Positions 54,302-61,974 of a stretch of 64,000 nt of DNA are shown one piece after another. The notes under the pieces were generated by a model that had not been told where the DNA came from, made no database searches, and was given only the letters and a program-made list of their open reading frames with translations. The stretch comes from Bog-756 sp963753905. Its GTDB lineage: Bacteria > Actinomycetota > Acidimicrobiia > Acidimicrobiales > RAAP-2. Positions within the stretch are counted from its first letter, which is position 1. Each line of letters starts with the position of its first letter. The DNA lies in the NCBI GenBank assembly GCA_963753905.1, contig CAVWDZ010000001.1, positions 2,666,001 to 2,730,000 of the forward strand, written 5' to 3'. The position numbers and the translations under genes were made by a program.

Positions 54302-55420
54302 TCACGCGTCTCGGGTGGCCATCCTCCACGCCCCGATCACCGACCATCCGACGATCCATCCGACGATGACGAAGATCATCGCCCAGGTGGGCATCGGCGG
54401 TATCGTGCCGACCGTTCCGCCCCCACTCCCGAAGTGCTGCAACGGACCCCCGCCGCCACCTCCACCAGCAATCGAGGTAAGGCCCGCGGGTTGGAGCTGG
54501 TCGAGAGCGACCCCCACCAGGAGGCGCTGCCCGTTGAGGAAATAGGCGATGTGGGCTCTGTCGAAGATCGGGGTCACGATGACTTGAACGGCGATGAGAA
54601 CGATCGTCGTCACCGTCCGCTGACCGGTGAGGGCACCGAAGCCGAGTCCTACGACAAAGCCCACGCCGACCACGAGTTCGAGCCACAGTCCGATCTTCAC
54701 CATCTCGTTGATCGGCGGGTTGAGGGTCCTCTCCACGTCGATGTAGGCGTCGTAGCGCGAAGCGGTGGAGCCACTCGCGACCGAGACGCCGTCGACGAAT
54801 TCACCGCCGCCGCGCGGAAACGCCTGCAGTGCCTCCTGTGGGTGGTCATCGAGCCAGCCGTGGAACTGTGACTCGCTCAGGCCGACAGGGATGGACACTC
54901 CGTTGTCGAAACTGATGGAGGGGGGGTTCGGGACACCCTCAAAGCTCGTGACGAGGCAGCAGAGCGTGAAGGTCAATGCCATGACCGGCAGAAGAATGGC
55001 AAGCCCTGCTGGGATGCGCGCGAGGAAGAGTGCGATCCGTGATCGACCGGTGATCACCAAGTGTCGGAACATGCCATCGGTCAGATCGGTGGTTCCGGCT
55101 GCCGCTCCGACGGTCACGGCGATGATGAAGCCCAACTCAGGCATCGGACCCATGAGGTCTTGGAACGCACTCGCGGTTCCGGCCGGCCCGTAGTGCGACG
55201 GGTCAACTGCGTGGAAGAGGAGTCGGAATCCGTACAAGATGACCGGCGGGCCGAGCAGCAGTACGAACACGGCGACCATGAGGCCGCGCCGGCGCCGAAG
55301 CTCGAGGTTCTTCGTCGAGATCAGTCCCCAGGTCGGCAGGGCCGACGTCATCCGGCGCAGTGGCGAAGTTGGACGTGGCGCAGGCGCCGGACGCCGGACG
55401 ACGGTCTCGATGGTGCTCAC
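54302..55420 (-). CDS. ABC transporter permease (ABC-2 type)
   Basis: This 372-residue permease starts at GTG 55420, overlapping the ATPase stop as GTGA. Hydrophobic helices include LMVAVFVLLLGPPVILYGFRLLF, LGFIIAVTVGAAAGTTDLTDGMFRHLVITGR (the ABC-2 coupling region), IPAGLAILLPVMALTFTLCCLV, LVVGVGFVVGLGFGAL, TVTTIVLIAVQVIVTPIF and WAMIFVIVGWIVGWSVI. A poly-Gly stretch precedes the last helix. With the ATPase it forms an exporter, probably under the two-component system encoded just upstream. Confidence 0.88.
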   Translation of the reverse strand: MSTIETVVRRPAPAPRPTSPLRRMTSALPTWGLISTKNLELRRRRGLMVAVFVLLLGPPVILYGFRLLFHAVDPSHYGPAGTASAFQDLMGPMPELGFIIAVTVGAAAGTTDLTDGMFRHLVITGRSRIALFLARIPAGLAILLPVMALTFTLCCLVTSFEGVPNPPSISFDNGVSIPVGLSESQFHGWLDDHPQEALQAFPRGGGEFVDGVSVASGSTASRYDAYIDVERTLNPPINEMVKIGLWLELVVGVGFVVGLGFGALTGQRTVTTIVLIAVQVIVTPIFDRAHIAYFLNGQRLLVGVALDQLQPAGLTSIAGGGGGGGPLQHFGSGGGTVGTIPPMPTWAMIFVIVGWIVGWSVIGAWRMATRDA

Positions 55421-56658
55421 CCGTCTCCTCCCAGTCGGCTCGTAACCGTTAAGAACCAGTCCTCCAAGCTCGTCTGCGCCTGCTGAACGCCGTAGACGGC
55501 GACGCCTTCCTCGACCAGCAGCCTGGTCAACTGGGCGATGTCGTCACGGGAGCTTCCCGCTGGCAACGTCACCGTGAGTCCCGAGTCGCTGAGTGCGACG
55601 CCGGCCGCCATGCCCGAGCGCTCGATCACCTCTTGTGCCATGCCGGGATCGCCACATTCGATGCTCACCACGAGGGCACCCGAACCGTGCACGAGCTCGT
55701 CGATGGTGCCTTGGCGGACGACCCTGCCGTGGTCCACGATGGCGACTGCGTCGCACGTCCGTTCCACCTCGTCGAGGAGATGAGAAGACACCATCACCGT
55801 CCGTCCCTCCTCGACGAAGCTCTCGATCATCTCGCGCATCTCGTGCATCCCGGCCGGATCGAGGCCGTTCATCGGTTCGTCGAGGATCAGCAGCTCTGGA
55901 TCCGCGAGCAGGCAGGCCGCGACGCCGAGGCGCTGGCGCATACCCATGGAGTACGACCCCACCTTGTGATCCGCACGCTCTACCAGTCCGACACGCTGAA
56001 GCGACGGGACGATCCGCTGCTTCGCCTCGCCACCCCGCGCTGCGGCCAGGAGTCCCAGGTTCTCCCTGCCGGTCAGGTGCTCGTGGAAGCGCGGCTCGTC
56101 GACGATGGCCCCGACCCGAGCCAGTGCCTCACGGCGTTCGATTGGAACCGGAGTGTCGAGCAGTGCCATCGTCCCACCGTCGGCCTTGGTCAGCCCGAGA
56201 AGCGTCCGGATCAAGGTGGTCTTCCCTGCGCCATTGGGCCCGAGATAGCCGAAGGCCGAGCCCCGGGGCACGAGAAGCTCGACGTCATCGACGGCGACGT
56301 TCGTTCCGAACCGCTTGGTGAGGCCGTGTGTCTCGACCGCCCATCCGTCGCGTTCACCGACACGAAGTGAAATGGTGCGAGTTTGTGCCGGGGAAGGCGC
56401 TACAGCGGGTTCGGATCGAACCGAGAGCGGCTCGGCGCCTGCGGCAACAGGGTCGGCAATGGCCTGAGACTCAGGACTGATCACCGTCATGTCAGTCTGT
56501 TCTCGCGGCGCGCCAGAGGACCCAGTGTGACCCGTTCCCCGATCACCGCCCTCGTGATCCTTGGCGCGCCGCCGGCGGAGCAAGTAGACGCCTGCACCGA
56601 CGAGGAGGAGGATGAGCAGGATCCCGGGTCCGTGGAGGAGGTTCGCGGTCGATGGCAT
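55417..56658 (-). CDS. ABC transporter ATPase with N-terminal membrane segment
   Basis: From ATG 56658 this is a 413-residue protein. Residues 1-35 contain a transmembrane helix (GPGILLILLLVGAGVYLLRRRR), then a disordered linker, then a standard ABC-2 ATPase: Walker A GPNGAGKTT, signature YSMGMRQRLGVAACLL, Walker B LLILDEPMNGLDP and the switch His in SSHLLDEVE. An ATPase carrying its own membrane helix is unusual. ATG 56490 (MTVISPESQ) would give a conventional soluble ATPase; neither start has a clear ribosome site. The transmembrane segment reads like genuine coding sequence, so it may be a small separate membrane protein fused in frame. Confidence 0.85.
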   Translation of the reverse strand: MPSTANLLHGPGILLILLLVGAGVYLLRRRRAKDHEGGDRGTGHTGSSGAPREQTDMTVISPESQAIADPVAAGAEPLSVRSEPAVAPSPAQTRTISLRVGERDGWAVETHGLTKRFGTNVAVDDVELLVPRGSAFGYLGPNGAGKTTLIRTLLGLTKADGGTMALLDTPVPIERREALARVGAIVDEPRFHEHLTGRENLGLLAAARGGEAKQRIVPSLQRVGLVERADHKVGSYSMGMRQRLGVAACLLADPELLILDEPMNGLDPAGMHEMREMIESFVEEGRTVMVSSHLLDEVERTCDAVAIVDHGRVVRQGTIDELVHGSGALVVSIECGDPGMAQEVIERSGMAAGVALSDSGLTVTLPAGSSRDDIAQLTRLLVEEGVAVYGVQQAQTSLEDWFLTVTSRLGGDG

Positions 56659-56835
56659 GTTCAGGTGTGGCGAGGCAGGACGGGCGGCAGCTCGCGGGGT
56701 GAAGAACTCTTGTGCATGGACCCATCCTGCGCGGTCGAGAACCCCACGTCGTCGGGCGCAGGGATCGACCCGACGTCGTCCGCATGACCGACGCCGATCA
56801 TCCGCTGGGATGACGGAGTCGAGTGAACGACTCGA

Positions 56836-57495
56836 TCAGGTGGTCTCGACGAACCCCGACTCGTAGGCGAGGACGACCAGCTGAGTGCGGTCGCGGGCAC
56901 CGAGCTTGGAAAGGATGCGGCTCACGTGGGTCTTGACCGTCGGGAGGCTGACGTGTAGTTGGTTCGTGATCTCGGTGTTGGACAGGCCCTGGACGACGAG
57001 CTGTAGCACTTCGCGTTCGCGCTCGGTGAGCAGTTCGATGCCAGCTCGTCCTTGTCCAGAACGACCACGCTGACTGAAGTGCGCGATCAGCCGGCGTGTC
57101 ACGGTCGGTGCAAGCAGCGCTTCACCGGCTGCGACCACGCGAATTGCCCCCAGCAGTTCGTCGACCGGCCGGCTCTTCAGGGAGAACCCGCTGGCGCCGG
57201 CTCGCAGCGCATCGAAGACGTACTCGTCGAGATCGAACGTTGTGAGAATGAGGATCCTGGGTGCCCTGGCGTTCCGCGCTGCAGTGATGCGCCGGGTCGC
57301 CTCGATGCCGTCCATCCCCGGCATGCGCACGTCCATCACGACGACGTCGGGCGACAGTCGTGCCGCCAGCTCGACCGCCTCCTTGCCATTGGCGGCCTCG
57401 CCGAGTACTCGGAGGTCGTCCTCGGCTTCAATCAGCGAAGTGAAGGCCGTCCGAAGGAGCGCCTCGTCGTCGACGACGAGCACCGTTGTCGTCAT
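56836..57495 (-). CDS. NarL/LuxR-type response regulator
   Basis: This 219-residue response regulator starts at ATG 57495, overlapping the kinase stop as ATGA. The receiver domain has DDE (9-11), the phosphorylated Asp in VVMDVRMPGMDG (about residue 56), the Thr of LTTF and the Lys in FSLKSRP. The C-terminal LuxR helix-turn-helix is LLTEREREVLQLVVQGLSNTEITNQLHVSLPTVKTHVSRILSKLG. It probably activates the ABC exporter genes 177 bases downstream. Confidence 0.95.
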   Translation of the reverse strand: MTTTVLVVDDEALLRTAFTSLIEAEDDLRVLGEAANGKEAVELAARLSPDVVVMDVRMPGMDGIEATRRITAARNARAPRILILTTFDLDEYVFDALRAGASGFSLKSRPVDELLGAIRVVAAGEALLAPTVTRRLIAHFSQRGRSGQGRAGIELLTEREREVLQLVVQGLSNTEITNQLHVSLPTVKTHVSRILSKLGARDRTQLVVLAYESGFVETT

Positions 57496-58730
57496 GAGGT
57501 TCTTTCGATGGGAATTGTGGCGACGACGAGAAACCCACCACCGGAACACGACTGTGTGACGAGTGAACCGCCGAATGCGCCGACCCGTTCGCGCATCCCC
57601 ATGATCCCGAGACCTGGCGTCGGGGCAGTGAGCGTCTTCTCTTCGCTGGCACCGGGACCATTGACGATCTCGGCTCGTACCTCGTCGTCGAAAACGGTCA
57701 CCTGGACTCTCGCAGCCGCACCGGGCGCGTGTTTCACCACGTTGGTAAGGGCTTCTTGGACGACCCGGTAGAGAGAAAGCTCGACAGCAGGAGAGAGCTG
57801 GCAATCGGATACCGCCATGTGCAGCTCGACATCGGTTCCCGAAACCCGGACCGTCTCGACGAGTTGCTTCAGGTCCACCAGCCGTGGAGCGGGGGACAGT
57901 TCGTATGCGACATCTCCCTCTTCTCGCATGAGGTCAAGCACGACCCGCAACTCTTCTTGGGCGGTCCGCCCGATGGCTTCGATCGACTCGAGTGCGCTCG
58001 ACGCCTCCTCGGGCCGTTTCGCCATGAGTCGCCTTCCGACCCCCGCTTGGACGGTGATGACGGCCAGGGTGTGGGCGACGACGTCGTGGAGCTCCTGGGC
58101 GATGCGCACCCGCTCCTCGCGAACGTGCCTACGGGTGCGTTCGGCCTCCGCTATCTGCTCGCGTGCGGCCTGCTCGCGGAGACCGTGTTCGTATCTCCGC
58201 CGGGCGGCCACCGCATCACCCACGAACCAAGCGGCCCCCAGCGGCACGAGGCCCTCGATGGCCAACAATGCAATCGGCGCGGATGGAGTCCTCAGTGCGG
58301 CATAGACCAGCGCTCCACCGATCGCCATTGCCGCAGCCACGGTGGCGGGAATCGAGACCCGTCTGGGCATCTGCGAGGCAACCAGGTACGTGGCCAGCGC
58401 AAGAAGCACGGCGAGCGGAAGCGGGGCAGCCCCCAAAGCGATGACCACGGCCACCGGGGCGACCGCTGCTGCCAGCACCGGCAATGGCCATCGGCGCAGG
58501 AGGAATACGGGACCACAGGCCAGCAGGGCGAGCGTGAGCCGAGGTCCCCCCTGGTTGGGATGCGGCCCCAGAGCCAGGACGATCGCGGCCAGTCCAACCA
58601 CGGCGGCAAGGGTGACGACCACCGTCCACCGGCGCTCGTTGAAGGTACCCGTGATCCGCTCCAGAGGGCCGTCGGTCGGGGGATCACTGGACACCGCTAC
58701 GACGGTACAGAACGCATCTGCCCAGCGCAT
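57492..58730 (-). CDS. HisKA_3-type sensor histidine kinase
   Basis: This 412-residue kinase from ATG 58730 (GTG 58694 is a shorter option) has about five or six membrane helices (VVTLAAVVGLAAIVLAL, LTLALLACGPVFLL, VLAAAVAPVAVVIALG, LAVLLALATYLVAS, VAAAMAIGGALVYAAL, LIAIEG-like). A cytoplasmic helix and the dimerisation/phosphoacceptor motif ERVRIAQELHDVVAHTLAVITVQAG follow, with His in ELHD. The ATPase domain includes VVQEALTNVVKHAPGA (N box) and GLGIMGMRERVGAFGG (G box). Such NarL-linked kinases commonly sense envelope stress or drugs and switch on ABC exporters. Confidence 0.93.
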   Translation of the reverse strand: MRWADAFCTVVAVSSDPPTDGPLERITGTFNERRWTVVVTLAAVVGLAAIVLALGPHPNQGGPRLTLALLACGPVFLLRRWPLPVLAAAVAPVAVVIALGAAPLPLAVLLALATYLVASQMPRRVSIPATVAAAMAIGGALVYAALRTPSAPIALLAIEGLVPLGAAWFVGDAVAARRRYEHGLREQAAREQIAEAERTRRHVREERVRIAQELHDVVAHTLAVITVQAGVGRRLMAKRPEEASSALESIEAIGRTAQEELRVVLDLMREEGDVAYELSPAPRLVDLKQLVETVRVSGTDVELHMAVSDCQLSPAVELSLYRVVQEALTNVVKHAPGAAARVQVTVFDDEVRAEIVNGPGASEEKTLTAPTPGLGIMGMRERVGAFGGSLVTQSCSGGGFLVVATIPIERTS

Positions 58731-58892
58731 CAGGCTGCAGGATGATGCCTGCCGTTGGCCGAATAAAGGCGGTCGGGTTGAATAGCGGAGGCAGGGTGTC
58801 CTGATCGGCCCGGTAAACGACACCCTCCTGGGGCAGGAATTCGCCTTGGTGCTAACTGTCGCAAGCGCCCAATCGGTTTGGTCCGGACCCCG

Positions 58893-58926
58893 TTGACAGT
58901 AGCCTTCTTTCAATATAGAAAGTAGC
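58893..58926 (+). promoter_or_regulatory. AT-rich promoter with operator-like inverted repeat
   Basis: TTGACA (58893-58898) and TATAGA (58914-58919) make a strong promoter with a slightly short 15-bp spacer. CTTTC and GAAAG arms flank the AT-rich -10, an operator-like arrangement. It drives the three-gene unit to the right. A short open frame follows (ATG 58928 to TGA 58981, 17 codons), and it may be a leader peptide. Confidence 0.65.
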
Positions 58927-58927
58927 T

Positions 58928-58981
58928 ATGAGCGAAGCGCTGCATCGAGGCCCTCGGAGCTGGGCCGCCGGCAGGTGTTGA
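58928..58981 (+). CDS. Possible 17-residue leader peptide
   Basis: MSEALHRGPRSWAAGRC is encoded between the promoter and the first cassette gene, ending four bases before the GTG at 58986. No convincing ribosome site precedes it, but the ATG is close to the predicted transcript start. It could be a translation-coupling leader or a chance frame. Confidence 0.25.
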   Translation: MSEALHRGPRSWAAGRC

Positions 58982-58985
58982 GCAG

Positions 58986-59336
58986 GTGACTCTGTTCGTT
59001 CCGAGTGTCGATCGCCACGGAGAACCGATCGATCAGGCTTACTGGACTGAACAGGCGCTCACGACCTTCGGGAAGCTGTTCCGGGGGGCAACGGCCTTCC
59101 CACCCGGGCGGGGGGTCTGGCGTGATGATCAGCGTGGCGGCGTGTTGGTGTACGACGACACCCAGATGGTGACGTCGTACGTGACCGAAGAGATTCTCGG
59201 CGACCACGAGGTTCTGAAACGACTGCGGGCGTTCCTATGTCGAATGGGAAGAGAGGCAGACCAAGGTGAGGTCGGCATCGTCATCGACGGCACCTATTTC
59301 GGGATCATCGACTACAACGACGAAGGTGAAGCATGA
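58986..59336 (+). CDS. Cassette gene 1: conserved-looking 116-residue protein
   Basis: I recognise no named family. The sequence is compact and reads like a folded alpha/beta protein: DQAYWTEQALTTFGKLFRGATAFPPGRGVWRDDQRGGVLVYDDTQMVTSYVTEE, then LRAFLCRMGREADQGEVGIVIDGTYFGIID. The FPPGRGVWRDD and MGREADQGEVGIVIDG stretches look conserved and may carry the function; the acid/Arg-rich motifs suit a nucleic-acid or nucleotide partner (inference). The start is GTG 58986. The stop overlaps the next gene as ATGA, so the two proteins are made together. Confidence 0.7.
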   Translation: MTLFVPSVDRHGEPIDQAYWTEQALTTFGKLFRGATAFPPGRGVWRDDQRGGVLVYDDTQMVTSYVTEEILGDHEVLKRLRAFLCRMGREADQGEVGIVIDGTYFGIIDYNDEGEA

Positions 59337-60097
59337 AGAAGGAAGACAAATCGAGGATCGCTGAAGCCCTTGGCGCATCGCGAGTCGTCGAAGTTGGACC
59401 CAAGACGATTGGGGGTCCCCTCGATCTCCTCGCACTGCGTGAGGAGTTCAACCAGCGTCTACGTTCGAGCGGCGGGCGGCCTACGGATCCCGCTTGGACG
59501 GTCACCAGACTCGTGCCATTCAAGGAGGACAACTGGACGCGACTCCAGGACCTTGCCAGCGAGATCGGCGTGTCCGGCCGTCGCGTAGGTCCGGCACAGG
59601 TGGCAGCGCTACTTATCGAGAGCAGCCTCGAGGAGCTGGAGGAGGGGCAGTGGCAAGAGGCACTTGAGGCTTCACGCTCTGCCGCTCTGCGCTCTCAGCC
59701 TGAAGCCGCCGAAGCCGCACAGGTCACTTATAACCAGTTCGATGACTGGGTCCAGCGCGGGTGGATCGTTCCCGCTGGACGTCGCGGACACGAGCGCTCA
59801 TACGGCGCGGATGAGATTGTTCGAGCCCGTTGGCTTCATTCGATTTACCCGATGACAACGGACATCGAGGCGATGGCCACCGAGGTACGAAGTTGTGATC
59901 TATCGGCTCGGTACCTCGTGGTCACCGATGCAGAGAACGTCTCGACGGTTCCTACTCGGTCTCATCTCTATCGGCTCCTCGAAGCACCCGGTAGTCACCT
60001 CGTGATCGACCAACTCCCCGAACGTCGCAAGCTGCTCGGTTTGCCCCCATTCCCGGGTGATCCCAATGAAGACCTCCGGGTTCGACGGGCTGTTTGA
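59333..60097 (+). CDS. Cassette gene 2: MerR-like helix-turn-helix protein
   Basis: This 254-residue protein starts at ATG 59333. The N-terminal 130 residues are unrecognised helical sequence with an Ala/Glu/Gln-rich stretch (LIESSLEELEEGQWQEALEASRSAAL). Residues about 130-175 (AAQVTYNQFDDWVQRGWIVPAGRRGHERSYGADEIVRARWLHSI) match the MerR-type winged helix. The C-terminal part (SARYLVVTDAENVSTV, SHLVIDQLPERRKLLG) is not a known MerR effector domain. It may regulate the cassette, perhaps at the inverted repeat at 58909-58924, or act as the DNA-targeting subunit of a small system. Confidence 0.7.
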   Translation: MKKEDKSRIAEALGASRVVEVGPKTIGGPLDLLALREEFNQRLRSSGGRPTDPAWTVTRLVPFKEDNWTRLQDLASEIGVSGRRVGPAQVAALLIESSLEELEEGQWQEALEASRSAALRSQPEAAEAAQVTYNQFDDWVQRGWIVPAGRRGHERSYGADEIVRARWLHSIYPMTTDIEAMATEVRSCDLSARYLVVTDAENVSTVPTRSHLYRLLEAPGSHLVIDQLPERRKLLGLPPFPGDPNEDLRVRRAV

Positions 60098-60719
60098 GGT
60101 CCCCGTTGGGGCCGGGCGGGAGCCGTTTGAGGAGCCCGATCTCCGAAGGCGCGCAAATTTCCAGTCGCGCGCACCTCGGTCAGGGGCCGACTTCAAAGCC
60201 ATGGCAATCGCCCGGCTGAAAGAGGCGGGGGCCATAATCGAAAAGGTCAATTTCCGGATCGAGGGGTTTCCTGTCGATGCCCAAGTATCCGGAAGCAACG
60301 GTCGGCCGTTTCTCGTCCTGGCTCGGGGAACGCCCGACGAACAGGATCGGAGTGCACTTCGTCGCACGGACACGGTCGAGAAGGCTGGCTTCATGGCGAT
60401 GCAGCTTGCTCGACGCCAAGCTCTTCCGATCATTCTCATCACGTCGGACCTTCCTAAACGGTCAACAAGGGCGGGCCACTACCTTGCGGCCCTCTCTGAC
60501 GATCTCTGGGACGTGGTGTCCTATCGTGCCGACCTCAAAGGATTCCAACGATTGCGCGTTCACTTCACGGCGCCGATGGAGAAGGTGCCGCCGGCCGCCC
60601 CCTGGAGGGCTCCCGAAGAGATCAGTTCACCAACCCTGTTGAGTGAAATCAGCGACGTCGATGGCCCCACGCACTCCAGCCCACATCGCCCCACCATGGG
60701 CGACTTCGGCCACGAGTAG
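60066..60719 (+). CDS. Cassette gene 3: unrecognised 217-residue protein, possible nuclease-like fold
   Basis: The chosen start is ATG 60066 (GGGTGA five bases upstream), overlapping gene 2 by 32 bases. The core reads MAIARLKEAGAIIEKVNFRIEGFPVDAQVSGSNGRPFLVLARGTPDEQDRSALRRTDTVEKAGFMAMQL and then LPIILITSDLPKRSTRAGHYLAAL. The order acidic residue, beta strand, FLVLARG strand, RRTDTVEKAG helix is reminiscent of PD-(D/E)XK nucleases (compare VDAQV...FLVLA), but the catalytic Lys is not evident and I do not claim the family. Gene overlap and order suggest one complex with genes 1 and 2. Confidence 0.7.
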   Translation: MKTSGFDGLFEVPVGAGREPFEEPDLRRRANFQSRAPRSGADFKAMAIARLKEAGAIIEKVNFRIEGFPVDAQVSGSNGRPFLVLARGTPDEQDRSALRRTDTVEKAGFMAMQLARRQALPIILITSDLPKRSTRAGHYLAALSDDLWDVVSYRADLKGFQRLRVHFTAPMEKVPPAAPWRAPEEISSPTLLSEISDVDGPTHSSPHRPTMGDFGHE

Positions 60720-60860
60720 TCATAACCGAGCCACAGACTTGAGGATTTCGGTCCCACGAGAGTGGCGTCGATCGACGCAGCCACGGCCGATCCGGTAGTC
60801 GCCAACGCGACCTCGGCTCGTCCCATATTCATCGGTTCCTGGAGAGCCAGACTGTCTCGA

Positions 60861-60880
60861 TAAAGACACGTAAAGACACG
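60861..60880. repeat. Arm-type tandem repeat, copy D
   Basis: TAAAGACACG occurs twice, 60 bases before core C and on the opposite side from the arm pair that follows it. Core C is thus flanked by arm-type pairs on both sides (60861-60880 and 61085-61104), as expected for a complete attachment region. Confidence 0.65.
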
Positions 60881-60939
60881 CAGGAGAATCTGATCTTTGG
60901 GGGGTTCCCACCTTGTCCCTCTGACCTGGGCCTTTTGGT

Positions 60940-61290
60940 GGAGGTGAAGGGACTCGAACCCTCGGCCTCTACATTGCGAACGTCTGGTTCTTGGCGTTTT
61001 GACCAGGGCCTTTCCGAGGACTTTCCTGGTGGCGGCGTTTCGATCCCCTCAGGTTCCCTCACGATCCCTCTCCTTCCCTCTCGATAAAGACACGTAAAGA
61101 CACGCCTGAACGGAGTCGGAGGGTGGCGACGGACCGGTACGCACATCCGTTCGGCAGGGCTCTCGGGATGCGCCGCGAATGGCGCTCGTTCCCCTTGGCG
61201 ACGATCACGTTCCTCGGCGAGCGCGCAGACATCACCGGCCCTGAACCGGGGGTGCTTGTTGCCGAGCAGACGACGGAACGCAACGCTCAG
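60940..61290. repeat. tRNA-derived attachment-like repeat, copy C
   Basis: The core (60940-60979) reads in reverse as the tRNA 3' half (acceptor CACCTCC, T-arm with GGTTCGAGTC, loop TTCGCAA). The long flank includes TTTCGATCCCCTCAGGTTCCCTCACGATCCCTC, the TAAAGACACG pair (61085-61104), CGGTACGCACATCCG, GATCACGTTCCTCGG and CAGACGACGGAACG. It is the longest and least interrupted of the three copies. The T-stem differs from A and B by compensating bases. Confidence 0.8.
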
Positions 61291-61974
61291 CCCAGACCCG
61301 AGTTCGGTCGCAGGTTTGCCTCGGGATGGCATCTGGGTCGGTTCCTCCGAATCGGGTCGCGCCGTCGCGTCATCGCAGGTCGACGGCCGGTTGTAGCTAC
61401 CGGATATCCACGGCACGAATTACGCGATAGCGACTAACGAATCCGTCACCGTGCCCGTAGATACCGTGCTGTGGCTGGACGGCGAAAGTGCCGTCTGACC
61501 TGGGTCGATGTTCTCCGGCCAGCCCGCCCATAGCGACCGGACGCGATCCGGACGAACGTCTGTCATCGCCCCGGTCGCCCCGAAGTACCCATGGTCGTCT
61601 GTTCATATCGGTGTTGACGACTACGACCGTCACCTTCGGGTTGGGCACCCGACGATCGGGGTCGATTCGGACAGCGAGCGCCTTGAGGACATCTGCTGCT
61701 TGTCGCCGGTGTTGCAGTGCCGATCCGATCAGTCAGCCGGTCCGAACTCCCCCTGCTCTTTGGAGTCGCTGGTCGGCACAGCCCGGTCGTCGGTCTGGTC
61801 GGCGGTGGTCGCCGCCCGGCTGGCAAGCAGATTGAGGGCGTCTTGTGAGGGCGACCCTGGTTCGGCGGTGTAGGTGAGGAGGCTCTGGCTGGGATCGGCC
61901 GGGATTGGGAAGGACTCGGAATGGCGGCTCGAGACAGTTGACGGGCTCAGGCCTTCAAAAGCTAAGACCGAGGG
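61291..61974. other. Long intergenic stretch, nothing recognised
   Basis: About 680 bases follow copy C with only short, low-confidence frames on both strands. No gene, IS end or RNA is supported. The converging SDR gene ends at 61975. Confidence 0.4.

Noticed and set aside
43331..60979. The three repeat cores as functional tRNA genes
   Set aside because: Only the half from anticodon loop to 3' end is present. The bases where the 5' half should be do not form D-arm or acceptor pairing, so they are fragments.
60829..61416. 195-residue minus-strand frame over repeat C
   Set aside because: Its residues come from reading the tRNA fragment and tandem repeats; codon pattern and lack of a ribosome site argue against coding.
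61488..61873. Two overlapping plus-strand frames after repeat C
   Set aside because: Low-complexity Arg/Ser-rich translation, no ribosome site and no recognisable motif.
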